Positions 33,121 to 41,002 of a stretch of 64,000 nt of DNA are shown one piece after another (the first letter of the stretch is position 1; the number at the start of each line of letters is the position of its first letter). Below the pieces are notes generated by a model. The model was not told the DNA's origin and did not search any database. It worked only from the letters and a program-made list of their open reading frames with translations. The translations under genes and the position numbers were made by a program. Origin of the DNA: Candidatus Rhodobacter oscarellae (GTDB lineage Bacteria; Pseudomonadota; Alphaproteobacteria; Rhodobacterales; Rhodobacteraceae); contig NZ_LFTY01000002.1 in the NCBI RefSeq assembly GCF_001078595.1, positions 1,738,240 to 1,802,239 of the forward strand. The letters run 5' to 3'.

Positions 33121-34181
33121 TCCGCGGGTTCCTTGGCAATGTTCGCGGCCGCCTTCTTGGCCTTGGCATCGCGCATGGCGTCCAGCGAGGATTGGAATGT
33201 TACGTAATGCGGCAGCTTGAAATGGATGCAGAAGCCCGAGCTTTCGACGCCTTCGGTGTGGTAAAGAAAGAATTCCTCCTCGGTGGGCGCGCCTTTGTCG
33301 GCGCCGGGGCTGTTGAGGTCGAGCGTTGCGGCGGCGATGCATTTCACCTCGTTCCAGCCGAAGGTCGCGGCGTAACCGATGCCGAGCTTCTCGCCCTTCT
33401 TGTCGACCACCTCGGCTTGGCTCACCTTGACCCGCCCAGCGCTGAAGCTGCGCCCATCTGGGTGCGTCACTTCGATCTCTGCCTCGGCCAAGCGCAGCTC
33501 GTTCACCGTGGGGTGCGCCTGGCCATAGCCGCGCATCGCGGCATATCCGAGCGCCAACACGCCGCCCGTCTCGGCCCTTGCCAGGCTTTGCAGCGTGTGG
33601 GCGCGTTTGGACGGGAATAAAAGCGGCTCACGCGTGAGGTCGGGGATGTCATTGCCCTCGGTGCCGTCCGGGTCGGGCAAATCCAACAGGTCGTTTTCCG
33701 CCTGCCAGGTGCTGACGCTGGGTTGATAGGCGGGGCTTGGTGCCTCCGCCGGATCGACCGGCGCGGGTTTGTAGTCTGCGCCCTGCAACACCTCCGTCGC
33801 CAAGATGCGATGCGCATAATCAAGCGTCGGGCCAAGCACCTGGCCGCCGGGGATGTCCTTGAAGGCGGCCGAGATGCGACGATGGGTGAAGAGCTGCTCT
33901 TGCTCAACGGGTGCTGCCACCTGCAGGCGCGGCTGGGTTGTGCGCCAGGCACGCAGCAAGAGCACGGCTTCATAAAGCTCGCCGCCGGTTTGCGCCAAGG
34001 CAATTGCCGCAAGATCCTCGTCGTAAAGCGAGGCCTCCCCCATCACGCGGTCGATCAAATAAGGCAGGCTCTGCTTGATTTCGGTGACGCGGGCCTTGTC
34101 GAACCCGCCCATTGCCTCGCGAAACAGCCGCTCGGACTGCTCAATTGCGCGCTCGCCCCCGCGCGTTGCGACATAGGCCAT
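33117..34181 (-). CDS. phnI: C-P lyase core subunit PhnI (divergent)
   Basis: A 354-residue subunit of the PhnGHIJ core that catalyses, with G, H and L, the exchange of adenine for phosphonate. Seen: AYVATRGGERAIEQSE at the N-terminus, RRISAAFKDIPGGQVLGPTLDYAHR, and HFKLPHYVTFQ near the C-terminus with the two histidines that hold zinc at the PhnI-PhnJ interface in E. coli. The segment usually GYGLxFGxxERKAMAMAL reads IGYAATFGWNEVKCIAAATL, a notable change. It overlaps phnH by one base and phnJ by four. Confidence 0.9.
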   Translation of the reverse strand: MAYVATRGGERAIEQSERLFREAMGGFDKARVTEIKQSLPYLIDRVMGEASLYDEDLAAIALAQTGGELYEAVLLLRAWRTTQPRLQVAAPVEQEQLFTHRRISAAFKDIPGGQVLGPTLDYAHRILATEVLQGADYKPAPVDPAEAPSPAYQPSVSTWQAENDLLDLPDPDGTEGNDIPDLTREPLLFPSKRAHTLQSLARAETGGVLALGYAAMRGYGQAHPTVNELRLAEAEIEVTHPDGRSFSAGRVKVSQAEVVDKKGEKLGIGYAATFGWNEVKCIAAATLDLNSPGADKGAPTEEEFFLYHTEGVESSGFCIHFKLPHYVTFQSSLDAMRDAKAKKAAANIAKEPAE

Positions 34182-34729
34182 CAGAGCACCTCGATATCTG
34201 TGGATCGTGGAATGCCAATCACCGCAGCCCCATCGAGAATGAAGATCTCAAACCCCATCGGGTAGCGGATCAGCGCGCGGCGTTTCTGCCAGAACCCGGA
34301 TGGCAGCCCGCCGATTTGCACTGTGAGCGTGGACTCGATCCCTGGCCCCGACAGACGAAGGCCCGGGCCTTGCCCAATCTGCCCGCGCAGCACCACGGTC
34401 GCGCCGTCATCAGGATAGAGGTCGCTGCCAAGCGCGATGCGATCAAGCGGCGCGAGATCCTGCAGGGCCCCGAGGAAGACGTGGTCGGCGGCGTCGATTT
34501 CGGCAATCTGAGCGCCCGTCCGCATGATCTCTGGCAGAATTAGGGGATCCGCAGAATACGCGCGGCATTCGCGATCCAAGAGCGCCCGGATGATCCGCGC
34601 CTCGCCCGCAGCCGGAAGTCCGCGCGGAATTCCAGGACGGCTGAGCGCCCATATCAGCGCGTCAAATGTCTGGTTGGCGTCGGTCTCGGAAAGGCTTGGG
34701 TCTGGGCTGGGTTCTGGGGCCGCCAACAT
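34181..34729 (-). CDS. phnH: C-P lyase core subunit PhnH
   Basis: A 182-residue core subunit related in fold to PLP-dependent transferases but without PLP. Family landmarks are the N-terminal NQTFDALIWALSRPG and the C-terminal RALIRYPMGFEIFILDGAAVIGIPRST. It overlaps phnI by one base and phnG is separated by zero bases. Length is close to E. coli PhnH (194). Confidence 0.9.
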   Translation of the reverse strand: MLAAPEPSPDPSLSETDANQTFDALIWALSRPGIPRGLPAAGEARIIRALLDRECRAYSADPLILPEIMRTGAQIAEIDAADHVFLGALQDLAPLDRIALGSDLYPDDGATVVLRGQIGQGPGLRLSGPGIESTLTVQIGGLPSGFWQKRRALIRYPMGFEIFILDGAAVIGIPRSTDIEVL

Positions 34730-35137
34730 CTAGAAGGTCTCCATATCCACGCGGGTCGCTTCGACGCGGCGCAAGGTCTCGATGTCCCGCTGCGAAAGCG
34801 CGGCGGCCTCGTTTTCGCAGAACGCCTGGCATCGCTCTGCCGCGATGCCTTGGGTCAACGCGAGATCCACCAGGGCCATGGCCATCGACGCCTCTAGATC
34901 GTGGCCCTTTCGCATGCCATACCCCTGGGCGTCGCCCGACCGGATATGCGCCTCGCTCATCAAGACCTCGCCAAGATGAAAGGCCACACCCTTGGCCGTG
35001 TCCCGGATGGGCAGCATCACCAGGCCGCTGCGGGATTGTAGCACCTCAATCTCTGCGAATTCCGGCACTAAGGTCTCTGCAAAGCTCTTCAGCCGCGCCG
35101 CGTCCGCGCGCGCCAAAGTGCTAAGCGCGTCAGTCAT
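34730..35137 (-). CDS. phnG: C-P lyase core subunit PhnG (divergent)
   Basis: A 135-residue core subunit. GLVMLPIRDTAKGVAFHLGEVLMSEAHIR and GYGMRKGHDLEASMAMALVDLAL correspond to the PhnG pattern, but the usual GRDxxKA stretch is RKGHDLEA and the region around it resembles the matching part of canonical PhnI. The C-terminus VEATRVDMETF fits the family. Its start overlaps the phnF stop by 8 bases and its stop abuts the phnH start. Confidence 0.87.
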   Translation of the reverse strand: MTDALSTLARADAARLKSFAETLVPEFAEIEVLQSRSGLVMLPIRDTAKGVAFHLGEVLMSEAHIRSGDAQGYGMRKGHDLEASMAMALVDLALTQGIAAERCQAFCENEAAALSQRDIETLRRVEATRVDMETF

Positions 35138-35846
35138 CTGAATGCTCCATTGTGAAGGTCACGCGCGCGGCCGACCAGATTACGCGGCTGCACGAGAGCG
35201 GCGTACCGTCCGGACTGGCATCAACCGCATGCACGACAATCACCGGGACATCAGGATGTTGCCGCAACGTGCGGGCCTCTTCTGCGCTTGCGGTTCGGGA
35301 ATGCATTGAAGTGCTCTTGCGGAAGTAATCCGCTATCCCGTAGCTGCGTATCGCCTCTGTGGTCGACCCTAACGTGTCGCGGCGCTCGACGAAATCCGGG
35401 AACCGCGCCGCGCAATAATAGGATGACCCAAAGGCCACCGGCACATCATTGGCCGAGGTGATGCGCTGGCTATGGACGACCAAAGCGCCGGGGTCCAAAT
35501 GCAAGGATTGCGATACGTTCTCCGGCGCATGGATGCGGCCTGCGTCGAGCAGTTGGCTTGAAACGGTGACCCCTTGCGGGATCAGGTTGCGCCTAAGCCG
35601 TGTGCGCTTGCCGATCTGATAGGTCAGGCGCGGCGTGGCGTTCACAAAGGTCCCGCGGCCCTGCTCGATGCTAAGCTTTCCCTCGCGCGCCAGGGCTTCA
35701 AGCGCCTTGCGGACCGAGTGGCGACCCACGCCGAAACGGGCGACCAGTTGCGGCTCCGTTGGCAATTGGTCCCCCGCCGACAGCCGCCCCGAGCGGATAT
35801 CGGTGGTGAGTTGATCCTTGATCTGTGTCCAGGTGTTCTTGGTCAT
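35130..35846 (-). CDS. phnF: GntR/UTRA family regulator PhnF
   Basis: A 238-residue regulator. Winged helix at about residues 3-70 (IKDQLTTDIRSGRLSAGDQLPTEPQLVARFGVGRHSVRKALEAL), with the classic GntR wing KLSIEQGRGTFV, then a UTRA ligand-binding domain (about 85-235). The ATG at 35846 (MTKNTWTQ) is chosen because GntR proteins start here and the dyad at 35851-35868 lies directly upstream. First gene of phnFGHIJKLM; it probably represses its own operon and the two other phn units until a phosphonate-related ligand binds. Confidence 0.9.
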   Translation of the reverse strand: MTKNTWTQIKDQLTTDIRSGRLSAGDQLPTEPQLVARFGVGRHSVRKALEALAREGKLSIEQGRGTFVNATPRLTYQIGKRTRLRRNLIPQGVTVSSQLLDAGRIHAPENVSQSLHLDPGALVVHSQRITSANDVPVAFGSSYYCAARFPDFVERRDTLGSTTEAIRSYGIADYFRKSTSMHSRTASAEEARTLRQHPDVPVIVVHAVDASPDGTPLSCSRVIWSAARVTFTMEHSDD

Positions 35847-35850
35847 GCTC

Positions 35851-35868
35851 GATTCATCCGAATGAATT
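35851..35868. promoter_or_regulatory. PhnF-type operator upstream of phnF
   Basis: GATTCATCCGAATGAATT matches 16 of 18 positions of the perfect palindrome before phnC and sits 5 bases from the phnF ATG. Binding here would block transcription or translation start of the phnFGHIJKLM operon, so autoregulation is likely. Confidence 0.75.
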
Positions 35869-35994
35869 CTAGTTACGTCGAAGTCATGACAGACGCGTGA
35901 CAAAAGCGAAAGCAAACCCGCAAAATTGACGTCCGAGGACGTGGTATAATCTCTGTGCCTTCATCTGCGCTCTGCAAAGCGCCAACTGGCGTAA

Positions 35995-36330
35995 ACCAAA
36001 AAGATAATCGGTGTGGTCTTGGGTCGCATCCTCTCCGCATCCAACGCGACCATCATCGCGACCTATGAAGGCAAGACGGCCGAACTGGAACGAGACAAGG
36101 ACGGAATGGACGAAAAGTGCAAGCGCAAATGCCAAATCCAAGATCGTTCGGCGAAAGACGAGAACCGGCCCTCACATTCTCCGCAGACCCTTGGAAGTTC
36201 TGGGAAACTGGGCACCTTTCTCTACGTCGGACGGTGCTGAAACCGGCCTTTCTCGAGCGTCTTGAACACACCCGAAATGAGGGCGCTAGAACTCCAAAAA
36301 ATCAGCCTTCCGCTCAAAGCCTCAGGGGTA
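35995..36330 (+). pseudogene. 3' remnant of a serine site-specific recombinase
   Basis: Decayed coding sequence in two frames. Frame one (35995-36117) reads ILSASNATIIATYEGKTAEL, the coiled-coil-like tail seen in large serine recombinases. Frame two (about 36135-36315) continues RSFGERREPALTFSADPWKF and then RRTVLKPAFLERLEHTRNEG, ending ARTPKN, which closely follows the C-terminus of alphaproteobacterial recombinase-family proteins. At least one frameshift joins the parts and the catalytic N-terminus is absent. It lies beside tRNA-Thr and the phn region, a typical island boundary. Confidence 0.65.
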
Positions 36331-36353
36331 AATCTCGACAGGGATGTTGTGAA

Positions 36354-36429
36354 TGGTGCCGGTTGAGGGACTCGAACCCCCGACCCACTGATTACAAATC
36401 AGTTGCTCTACCAGCTGAGCTAAACCGGC
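36354..36429 (-). tRNA. tRNA-Thr (anticodon TGT)
   Basis: A cloverleaf with a 7-bp acceptor stem GCCGGTT/AACCGGC, D-arm TAGCTCAGCTGGTAGAGCA, anticodon stem ACTGA/TCAGT with loop TTTGTAA (anticodon TGT), T-arm GGGGGTTCGAGTCCC, discriminator A and an encoded CCA. The loop assigns threonine codon ACA. It stands next to a decayed recombinase, so it may have served as an integration site. Confidence 0.95.
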
Positions 36430-36474
36430 ACTGCGGCGGGATTTAAGCGCTTGCGCGCGCCCGCGCAAGAGGCG

Positions 36475-36729
36475 TTACATGCCCAGCGCTTCTTTGTACA
36501 TCTCAAGCACCGCCTCTTCCTCGGCGATGTCATCCTTGTCGCGCTTGCGCAATGCCACGACCTTGCGCAAGACCTTGGTGTCATAGCCGCGGGCCTTGGC
36601 CTCGGCCATCACCTCTTTCTGCTGCTCGGCGACGTCCTTTTTCTCGGCCTCAAGCCGCTCGTAGCGCTCGATGAACTGGCGCAATTCGTCCGCGGTGACG
36701 CGGTAGGTCGTGTCAGAGATATCGCTCAT
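36475..36729 (-). CDS. gapR: GapR / DUF2312 DNA-binding protein
   Basis: An 84-residue alpha-helical protein. DUF2312 members such as Caulobacter GapR clamp overtwisted DNA ahead of replication and transcription. Seen: TADELRQFIERYERLEAEKKDVAEQQKEVMAEAKARGYDTKVLRKVVALRKRDKDDIAEEEA, the complete family pattern. Only the tRNA precedes it downstream; upstream is the divergent small membrane protein gene. Confidence 0.9.
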   Translation of the reverse strand: MSDISDTTYRVTADELRQFIERYERLEAEKKDVAEQQKEVMAEAKARGYDTKVLRKVVALRKRDKDDIAEEEAVLEMYKEALGM

Positions 36730-36855
36730 GGGGCAGGCCTTTGTCGGGATGTCGGAGCCATTGCCTAGCCTTGCCCCGCCGCGCCTTCAAGCCCCAAACG
36801 CTTGCCCCCGCGGTTTCGGTGCGCTAGGCGCGGCGCAACACGGGAGGGCATGGCA

Positions 36856-37071
36856 ATGGAATGGCTAATCTGGATCGGAGCACTGCTGTCCGTCATCGGG
36901 CTTGGCGGGCTTGTATGGTGCATCCTGATCGTGCTGCGGGCGCGTCGCGCCAACCTGCCCGAAGAGCAGATGCGCCAGGCCCTGGGGCGGGTGATGCCGC
37001 TGAACATGGCCGCACTTATGCTCTCCGCATTTGGGCTGATGATGGTGGTCGTGGGCATCCTGCTGGGCTGA
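36856..37071 (+). CDS. Small two-helix membrane protein, unknown function
   Basis: A 71-residue protein with two hydrophobic segments (about residues 3-25 and 48-70) joined by a basic cytoplasmic loop RARRANLPEEQMRQALGRVMPLN. The ATG at 36856 is favoured because GGAGG lies 8 bases upstream; ATG at 36850 is also possible. It resembles small conserved hypothetical proteins of Rhodobacteraceae. No function is proposed. Confidence 0.75.
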   Translation: MEWLIWIGALLSVIGLGGLVWCILIVLRARRANLPEEQMRQALGRVMPLNMAALMLSAFGLMMVVVGILLG

Positions 37072-37158
37072 TCAATCCGCGCGCGCCGCGCAGCAATAGC
37101 GCGCCGCCGGTTGCAAAACGGCTCGACGCCGCGGCGCAGCAACCCTAAACTCGGGCGC

Positions 37159-37584
37159 ATGGATATCCGACGCATCACCCCCGACTACGCCGTCTCGCCG
37201 CAGATTGCGCCCCAAGACATGGCCGCATTGGCCGCCGAGGGCTTTACCACCGTCATCAACAACCGCCCCGATGCCGAGATCACGCCGGATCTGTGCTGCG
37301 ACGAGATGCGCCGCGCGGCCGAGGCGGCGGGGCTGCGATATGTGGCCAACCCGGTGGTGAACGGCGCGCTGACCATGCAGATGGTCGAGGCCCAGGGCGC
37401 AGCGATCAAGGCATCCACGGGACCGGTCTTTGCCTGGTGCCGCTCTGGGACGCGATGCTCCATTGTCTGGGCGCTGTCCGAGGCCGGCGCGCGCCCCACG
37501 CAAGAGATTCTATCGGCGCTCTCGCAAGCCGGTTACGACCTGCCACAGCTTGCCTCGCAGGTGGACGCGCTGGCGGAACGCTGA
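37159..37584 (+). CDS. TIGR01244-type phosphatase (beta-lactamase-hydrolase-like DSP)
   Basis: A 141-residue cytoplasmic protein with a PTP-type loop CRSGTRC (CX5R, about residues 107-113) and the N-terminal MDIRRITPDYAVSPQIAPQDMAAL typical of TIGR01244 proteins. In some bacteria this domain is fused to a persulfide dioxygenase-type hydrolase, so links to sulfide metabolism have been proposed. It stands alone here. The ATG at 37159 is used because the upstream frame is GC-rich linker. Confidence 0.85.
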   Translation: MDIRRITPDYAVSPQIAPQDMAALAAEGFTTVINNRPDAEITPDLCCDEMRRAAEAAGLRYVANPVVNGALTMQMVEAQGAAIKASTGPVFAWCRSGTRCSIVWALSEAGARPTQEILSALSQAGYDLPQLASQVDALAER

Positions 37585-37595
37585 GCGTGTCCAAC

Positions 37596-37680
37596 CGCAC
37601 GCGCCCCGTGCCCCGGTTTGGCGGGGGCGGGGGTGGGTGGGCGGGCCGCACCCGGCAAAGCGGGGCACGGGGCGCGTGCG
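37596..37680. terminator. 20-bp perfect inverted repeat with G-rich loop between convergent genes
   Basis: Arm CGCACGCGCCCCGTGCCCCG at 37596-37615 is repeated in reverse at 37661-37680. The 45-base loop contains runs G5, G5, G3, G3, G3 (37622-37645) able to form a G-quadruplex. It lies 12 bases after a plus-strand stop and 5 bases before a minus-strand stop, so bidirectional termination is likely. Confidence 0.75.
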
Positions 37681-37684
37681 CGGG

Positions 37685-38704
37685 CTATGACTTGTCCGCC
37701 ACCTTCACCAATTGCTTGCCAAAGTTCCCGCCGCCGAGCAGTTCCAGGAACGCCGCGGGGGCGTTCTCCAGCCCGTCGGCCACGCTCTCGCGATAGTGGA
37801 TCTCGCCGGACTTCACCAGCGGGCCGACCTCGCGCGCAAACGGCGCGAACCGGTCATTGTGGTCGAAGATGATAAACCCCTGCACCCGCATCCGCTTGAC
37901 CAGGATCGAGCGCCACATCTTCGGCAGGCGCATCGCGTCCTCCAGCCCCTTGCCGGAATACCAGGCGATCATGCCGCAGATCGCAATGCGGCTGAAATCG
38001 TTCATCAGGGGCAGCACCGCCTCCAGCGTGGCCCCGCCCACATTCTCGTAGTAGCAATCGACGCCGCCCGGCGTCAGCGCCTTCAGCTCGGCGGCCAGGT
38101 CGGGCGAGCGGTGGTCGATGCAGGCCTCATAGCCCAGATGCTCCACCGCATAGGCGCATTTCTCCGCCCCGCCCGCGACGCCGATCACCTTCATGTTCTT
38201 GCGCTTGGCGAGCTGGCCCACCAGCGAGCCCACAGCACCCGTGGCCGCCGAGACCACGATGGTCTCGCCCTCCTGCGCGGCCAGGATGTCGTTCAGCCCC
38301 ACCCAGGCGGTGTGGCCCGGCATGCCCAGAACGCCCAGCGCCGTAGAGATCGGCGCCAGTTCCGGATCCACCTTGCGCATCTCGGTCTCAGACAGCACCG
38401 CATGGCTGGCCCAGCCGGTGCGGCCAACGACGATGTCGCCAGGGGCGTAGTGCTTGGAGTTCGAGGCCACGACCTCGCCCACGCCGCCGCCCTCCATCGT
38501 GTCGCCCAGCTCGACCTTGCCGGCATAGGACTTCACGTCGTCCATGCGCCCGCGCATATAGGGGTCGAGCGACAGCCACAGCACCCGCACCAGGACCTCG
38601 CCCGGGCCGGGGTCGCGCAGGGCGGCGGTCTCCAGCCGGAAGTTCTCGAGCGTGGGCGCGCCCTGCGGGCGGCTGGCGAGGGCAATGCGGGTGTGGTCGG
38701 TCAT
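37685..38704 (-). CDS. NADPH-dependent MDR oxidoreductase (CurA/leukotriene B4 dehydrogenase-like)
   Basis: A 339-residue zinc-independent medium-chain reductase that reduces enone/enal double bonds with NADPH. Seen: RDPGPGEVLVRVLWLSLDPYMRGRM, GHTAWVGLNDILAAQEGETIVVSAATGAVGSLVGQLAK (Rossmann), VAGGAEKCAYAVEHLGYEACIDHR, and YYENVGGATLEAVLPLMN, all family-standard. Single gene; no regulatory clue seen. Confidence 0.9.
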   Translation of the reverse strand: MTDHTRIALASRPQGAPTLENFRLETAALRDPGPGEVLVRVLWLSLDPYMRGRMDDVKSYAGKVELGDTMEGGGVGEVVASNSKHYAPGDIVVGRTGWASHAVLSETEMRKVDPELAPISTALGVLGMPGHTAWVGLNDILAAQEGETIVVSAATGAVGSLVGQLAKRKNMKVIGVAGGAEKCAYAVEHLGYEACIDHRSPDLAAELKALTPGGVDCYYENVGGATLEAVLPLMNDFSRIAICGMIAWYSGKGLEDAMRLPKMWRSILVKRMRVQGFIIFDHNDRFAPFAREVGPLVKSGEIHYRESVADGLENAPAAFLELLGGGNFGKQLVKVADKS

Positions 38705-38754
38705 GGGGTGCTCCTAGATTTGCCTGCAAGTTACGCCTTATGCGCGGCGCAAGA

Positions 38755-39237
38755 TCAAGCGTTGGCGCCGGGCATCTTCGAAAGATAATGCTTTAGGCGC
38801 TCTTCGGGGGCACCGTGATGCGACAGCACCGTGTCCCGCCACAGCGCGACCTCGGCTGCGATCACGTCCATTTCCCAGACGCAGCCCAAGACCTCTGGCA
38901 CCCCGGCTTTGAAATCTGTGGGTTCCTCCCAAGGGGCGCGCATTTGATCCAGCCGCGCCAGCACGCTTCCCCACTGCCAATATACTGCGGGCGCCACGAC
39001 TGCGACTTGCGCGAAATGCACGATCTGGATGCAGATGCCGTGGTTCCCGTCGGCGCTGTCCAGGCCACCAGGCGGAGGCAGACGTTCGATCATGGCCTTT
39101 GCGGCCGCGTCTGTGACGTCTCGCGACAAGACCCGCTCGGCGCTGAGGATCGCATATTGCTTAATGCGCCAGCCATCTTGGGCGACCAAAGGCAGCGCGA
39201 GGACGTCGCGCGCTCTGTAGGCTTCCAGATGATCCAT
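38755..39237 (-). CDS. Conserved hypothetical protein of Rhodobacteraceae
   Basis: A 160-residue soluble protein of unknown function. It contains MDHLEAYRARDVLALPLVAQDGWRIKQYAIL and a conserved-looking core DSADGNHGICIQIVHFAQVAVVAPAVYWQWGSVLARLDQ. The ATG at 39237 is preferred to a TTG at 39279. Homologues with the same core appear familiar from related genomes, but I cannot name the family. It is divergent from the malonyl-CoA synthase gene. Confidence 0.75.
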   Translation of the reverse strand: MDHLEAYRARDVLALPLVAQDGWRIKQYAILSAERVLSRDVTDAAAKAMIERLPPPGGLDSADGNHGICIQIVHFAQVAVVAPAVYWQWGSVLARLDQMRAPWEEPTDFKAGVPEVLGCVWEMDVIAAEVALWRDTVLSHHGAPEERLKHYLSKMPGANA

Positions 39238-39396
39238 GTCTGCGTCCCAATTCACCGGCGTCAGGATATCAGCGCACAATATCGCGTCATCGGCAACATG
39301 CAGTTGGGTCCGGCGTTGCGCAGGGCGTTTGTGTCCCGGCGAAACTGACTTTACGTTGCGCGCCGGATCGGTGAAATGGGCGCCCGGAGGTGACTT

Positions 39397-40908
39397 ATGG
39401 CAAATCCCCTATATGACGCGCTGTTTGGGGCCCATGCGGGCAAGGACACGGTGTTTTTGCATCTGCCGGATGGCGGCACGCTGACCCATGGGGCCTTCGT
39501 GGCCATGGCGGCGCAGTTTGCGCATGTGATCGCGGATGCGGGGCTGGAGCCCGGCGACCGGCTGGCCGTGCAGATCGAGAAATCCCCGCAAGCCCTCGCC
39601 GTATATGCCGCCTGCGCGCAAACCGGCGTCATCTTTCTGCCGCTGAACACCGCCTATACCGCCTCTGAGGTGGATTACTTCCTGGGCAATTCCGGCGCCA
39701 AGCTGATGCTCTGCGATGGCGCCATGCGGCCCGCCCTGGCCGAGATCGCCGACCGCCATGGCGCCGCGCTGATGGTGCTGAACGGCGATGGCACCGGCGG
39801 GTTCGCCCAGCGCGCCGCCCTCAGCCCCGAGGTGTTTGAAACCGTTGACCGCACGCCAGGCGACATGGCCGCGTTCCTCTACACCTCCGGCACCACCGGG
39901 CGCTCCAAGGGCGCGATGCTGACCCAAGAGAACCTGCTGTCGAACGCGCACGTGCTGGCCGAAGCCTGGCGGTTCACCGGCGATGACGTGCTGCTGCATG
40001 CGCTGCCGATCTTCCATACGCATGGGCTCTTTGTGGCGACGAATATCGCGCTGCTCAGCGGCGCGGCGCTGATCTTTTTGCCCAAGTTCGACCTGGATCA
40101 GGTGATCGCGCGGCTGCCCGAGGCGACGACGATGATGGGCGTGCCGACCTTCTACACCCGCCTGCTGGAGGACGCGCGGTTCGACCAGGCCCTGACGCGG
40201 CATATGCGGCTCTTTGTGTCGGGCTCCGCGCCGCTCCTGTCCGAGACGCACCGCGCCTTCGAGGACCGCACCGGGCACCGCATCCTAGAGCGCTATGGGA
40301 TGACCGAGACCAATATGAACTGCTCCAACCCCTATGAGGGCGACCGCCGCGCAGGCACCGTCGGCATGCCCCTGCCGGGGGTGGAGGCCAAGGTCTGCGA
40401 CGCCGAGGGCGCAGAGCTGCCGCGCGGCGAGATCGGCACTTTGGAGGTGCGCGGGCCGAACGTTTTCAAGGGCTACTGGCAGATGCCGGAAAAGACCGCC
40501 GAAGAGCTGCGCGCGGATGGCTTCTTTATCACCGGCGACTTGGCCAAGCAGGGCGAGGACGGTTACGTCACCATCGTGGGCCGCGGCAAGGACCTGATCA
40601 TCTCGGGCGGCTACAACATCTACCCCAAGGAGGTGGAGCTGGCGCTGGACGACCAGCCGGGCGTGCAGGAAAGCGCCGTGGTGGGCGCGCCGCATCCCGA
40701 TTTCGGCGAAAGCGTGGTGGCCGTCATTGTGCCCGAGCCGGGCGCGCAGATCGACCTAGACGCCGTCAAGGCGCAGGTCGCAGAGGGGCTGGCCCGTTTC
40801 AAACAACCGCGCCACTACGCCGTGGCAGAGGCCCTGCCCCGCAACACCATGGGCAAGGTGCAAAAGAACGTGCTGCGCGAAGAGTTCAAGAGCGTGTTCG
40901 TGGGCTAG
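39397..40908 (+). CDS. matB: Malonyl-CoA synthase
   Basis: A 503-residue AMP-forming acyl-CoA synthetase that activates malonate to malonyl-CoA. Motifs: YTSGTTGRSKGAM (P-loop, about residues 163-175), ERYGMTETNMNCSNPYEG, TGDLAKQGEDGYVTIVGRGKDLIISGGYNIYPKEVE and the final PRNTMGKVQKNVLRE lysine region. The start has GGAGGTGA 5 bases ahead. The neighbouring mat decarboxylase or transporter genes are not adjacent, so it may salvage malonate on its own. Confidence 0.88.
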   Translation: MANPLYDALFGAHAGKDTVFLHLPDGGTLTHGAFVAMAAQFAHVIADAGLEPGDRLAVQIEKSPQALAVYAACAQTGVIFLPLNTAYTASEVDYFLGNSGAKLMLCDGAMRPALAEIADRHGAALMVLNGDGTGGFAQRAALSPEVFETVDRTPGDMAAFLYTSGTTGRSKGAMLTQENLLSNAHVLAEAWRFTGDDVLLHALPIFHTHGLFVATNIALLSGAALIFLPKFDLDQVIARLPEATTMMGVPTFYTRLLEDARFDQALTRHMRLFVSGSAPLLSETHRAFEDRTGHRILERYGMTETNMNCSNPYEGDRRAGTVGMPLPGVEAKVCDAEGAELPRGEIGTLEVRGPNVFKGYWQMPEKTAEELRADGFFITGDLAKQGEDGYVTIVGRGKDLIISGGYNIYPKEVELALDDQPGVQESAVVGAPHPDFGESVVAVIVPEPGAQIDLDAVKAQVAEGLARFKQPRHYAVAEALPRNTMGKVQKNVLREEFKSVFVG

Positions 40909-41002
40909 CCTTGTGCCGCCTGGGCGTAGGCCCGCTTCGGCTTACTCCGGCATCCAAGGCTCAGGGCCCAGCCTTCTCAATCAGCGCCAAATCCTGCGGC
41001 GA

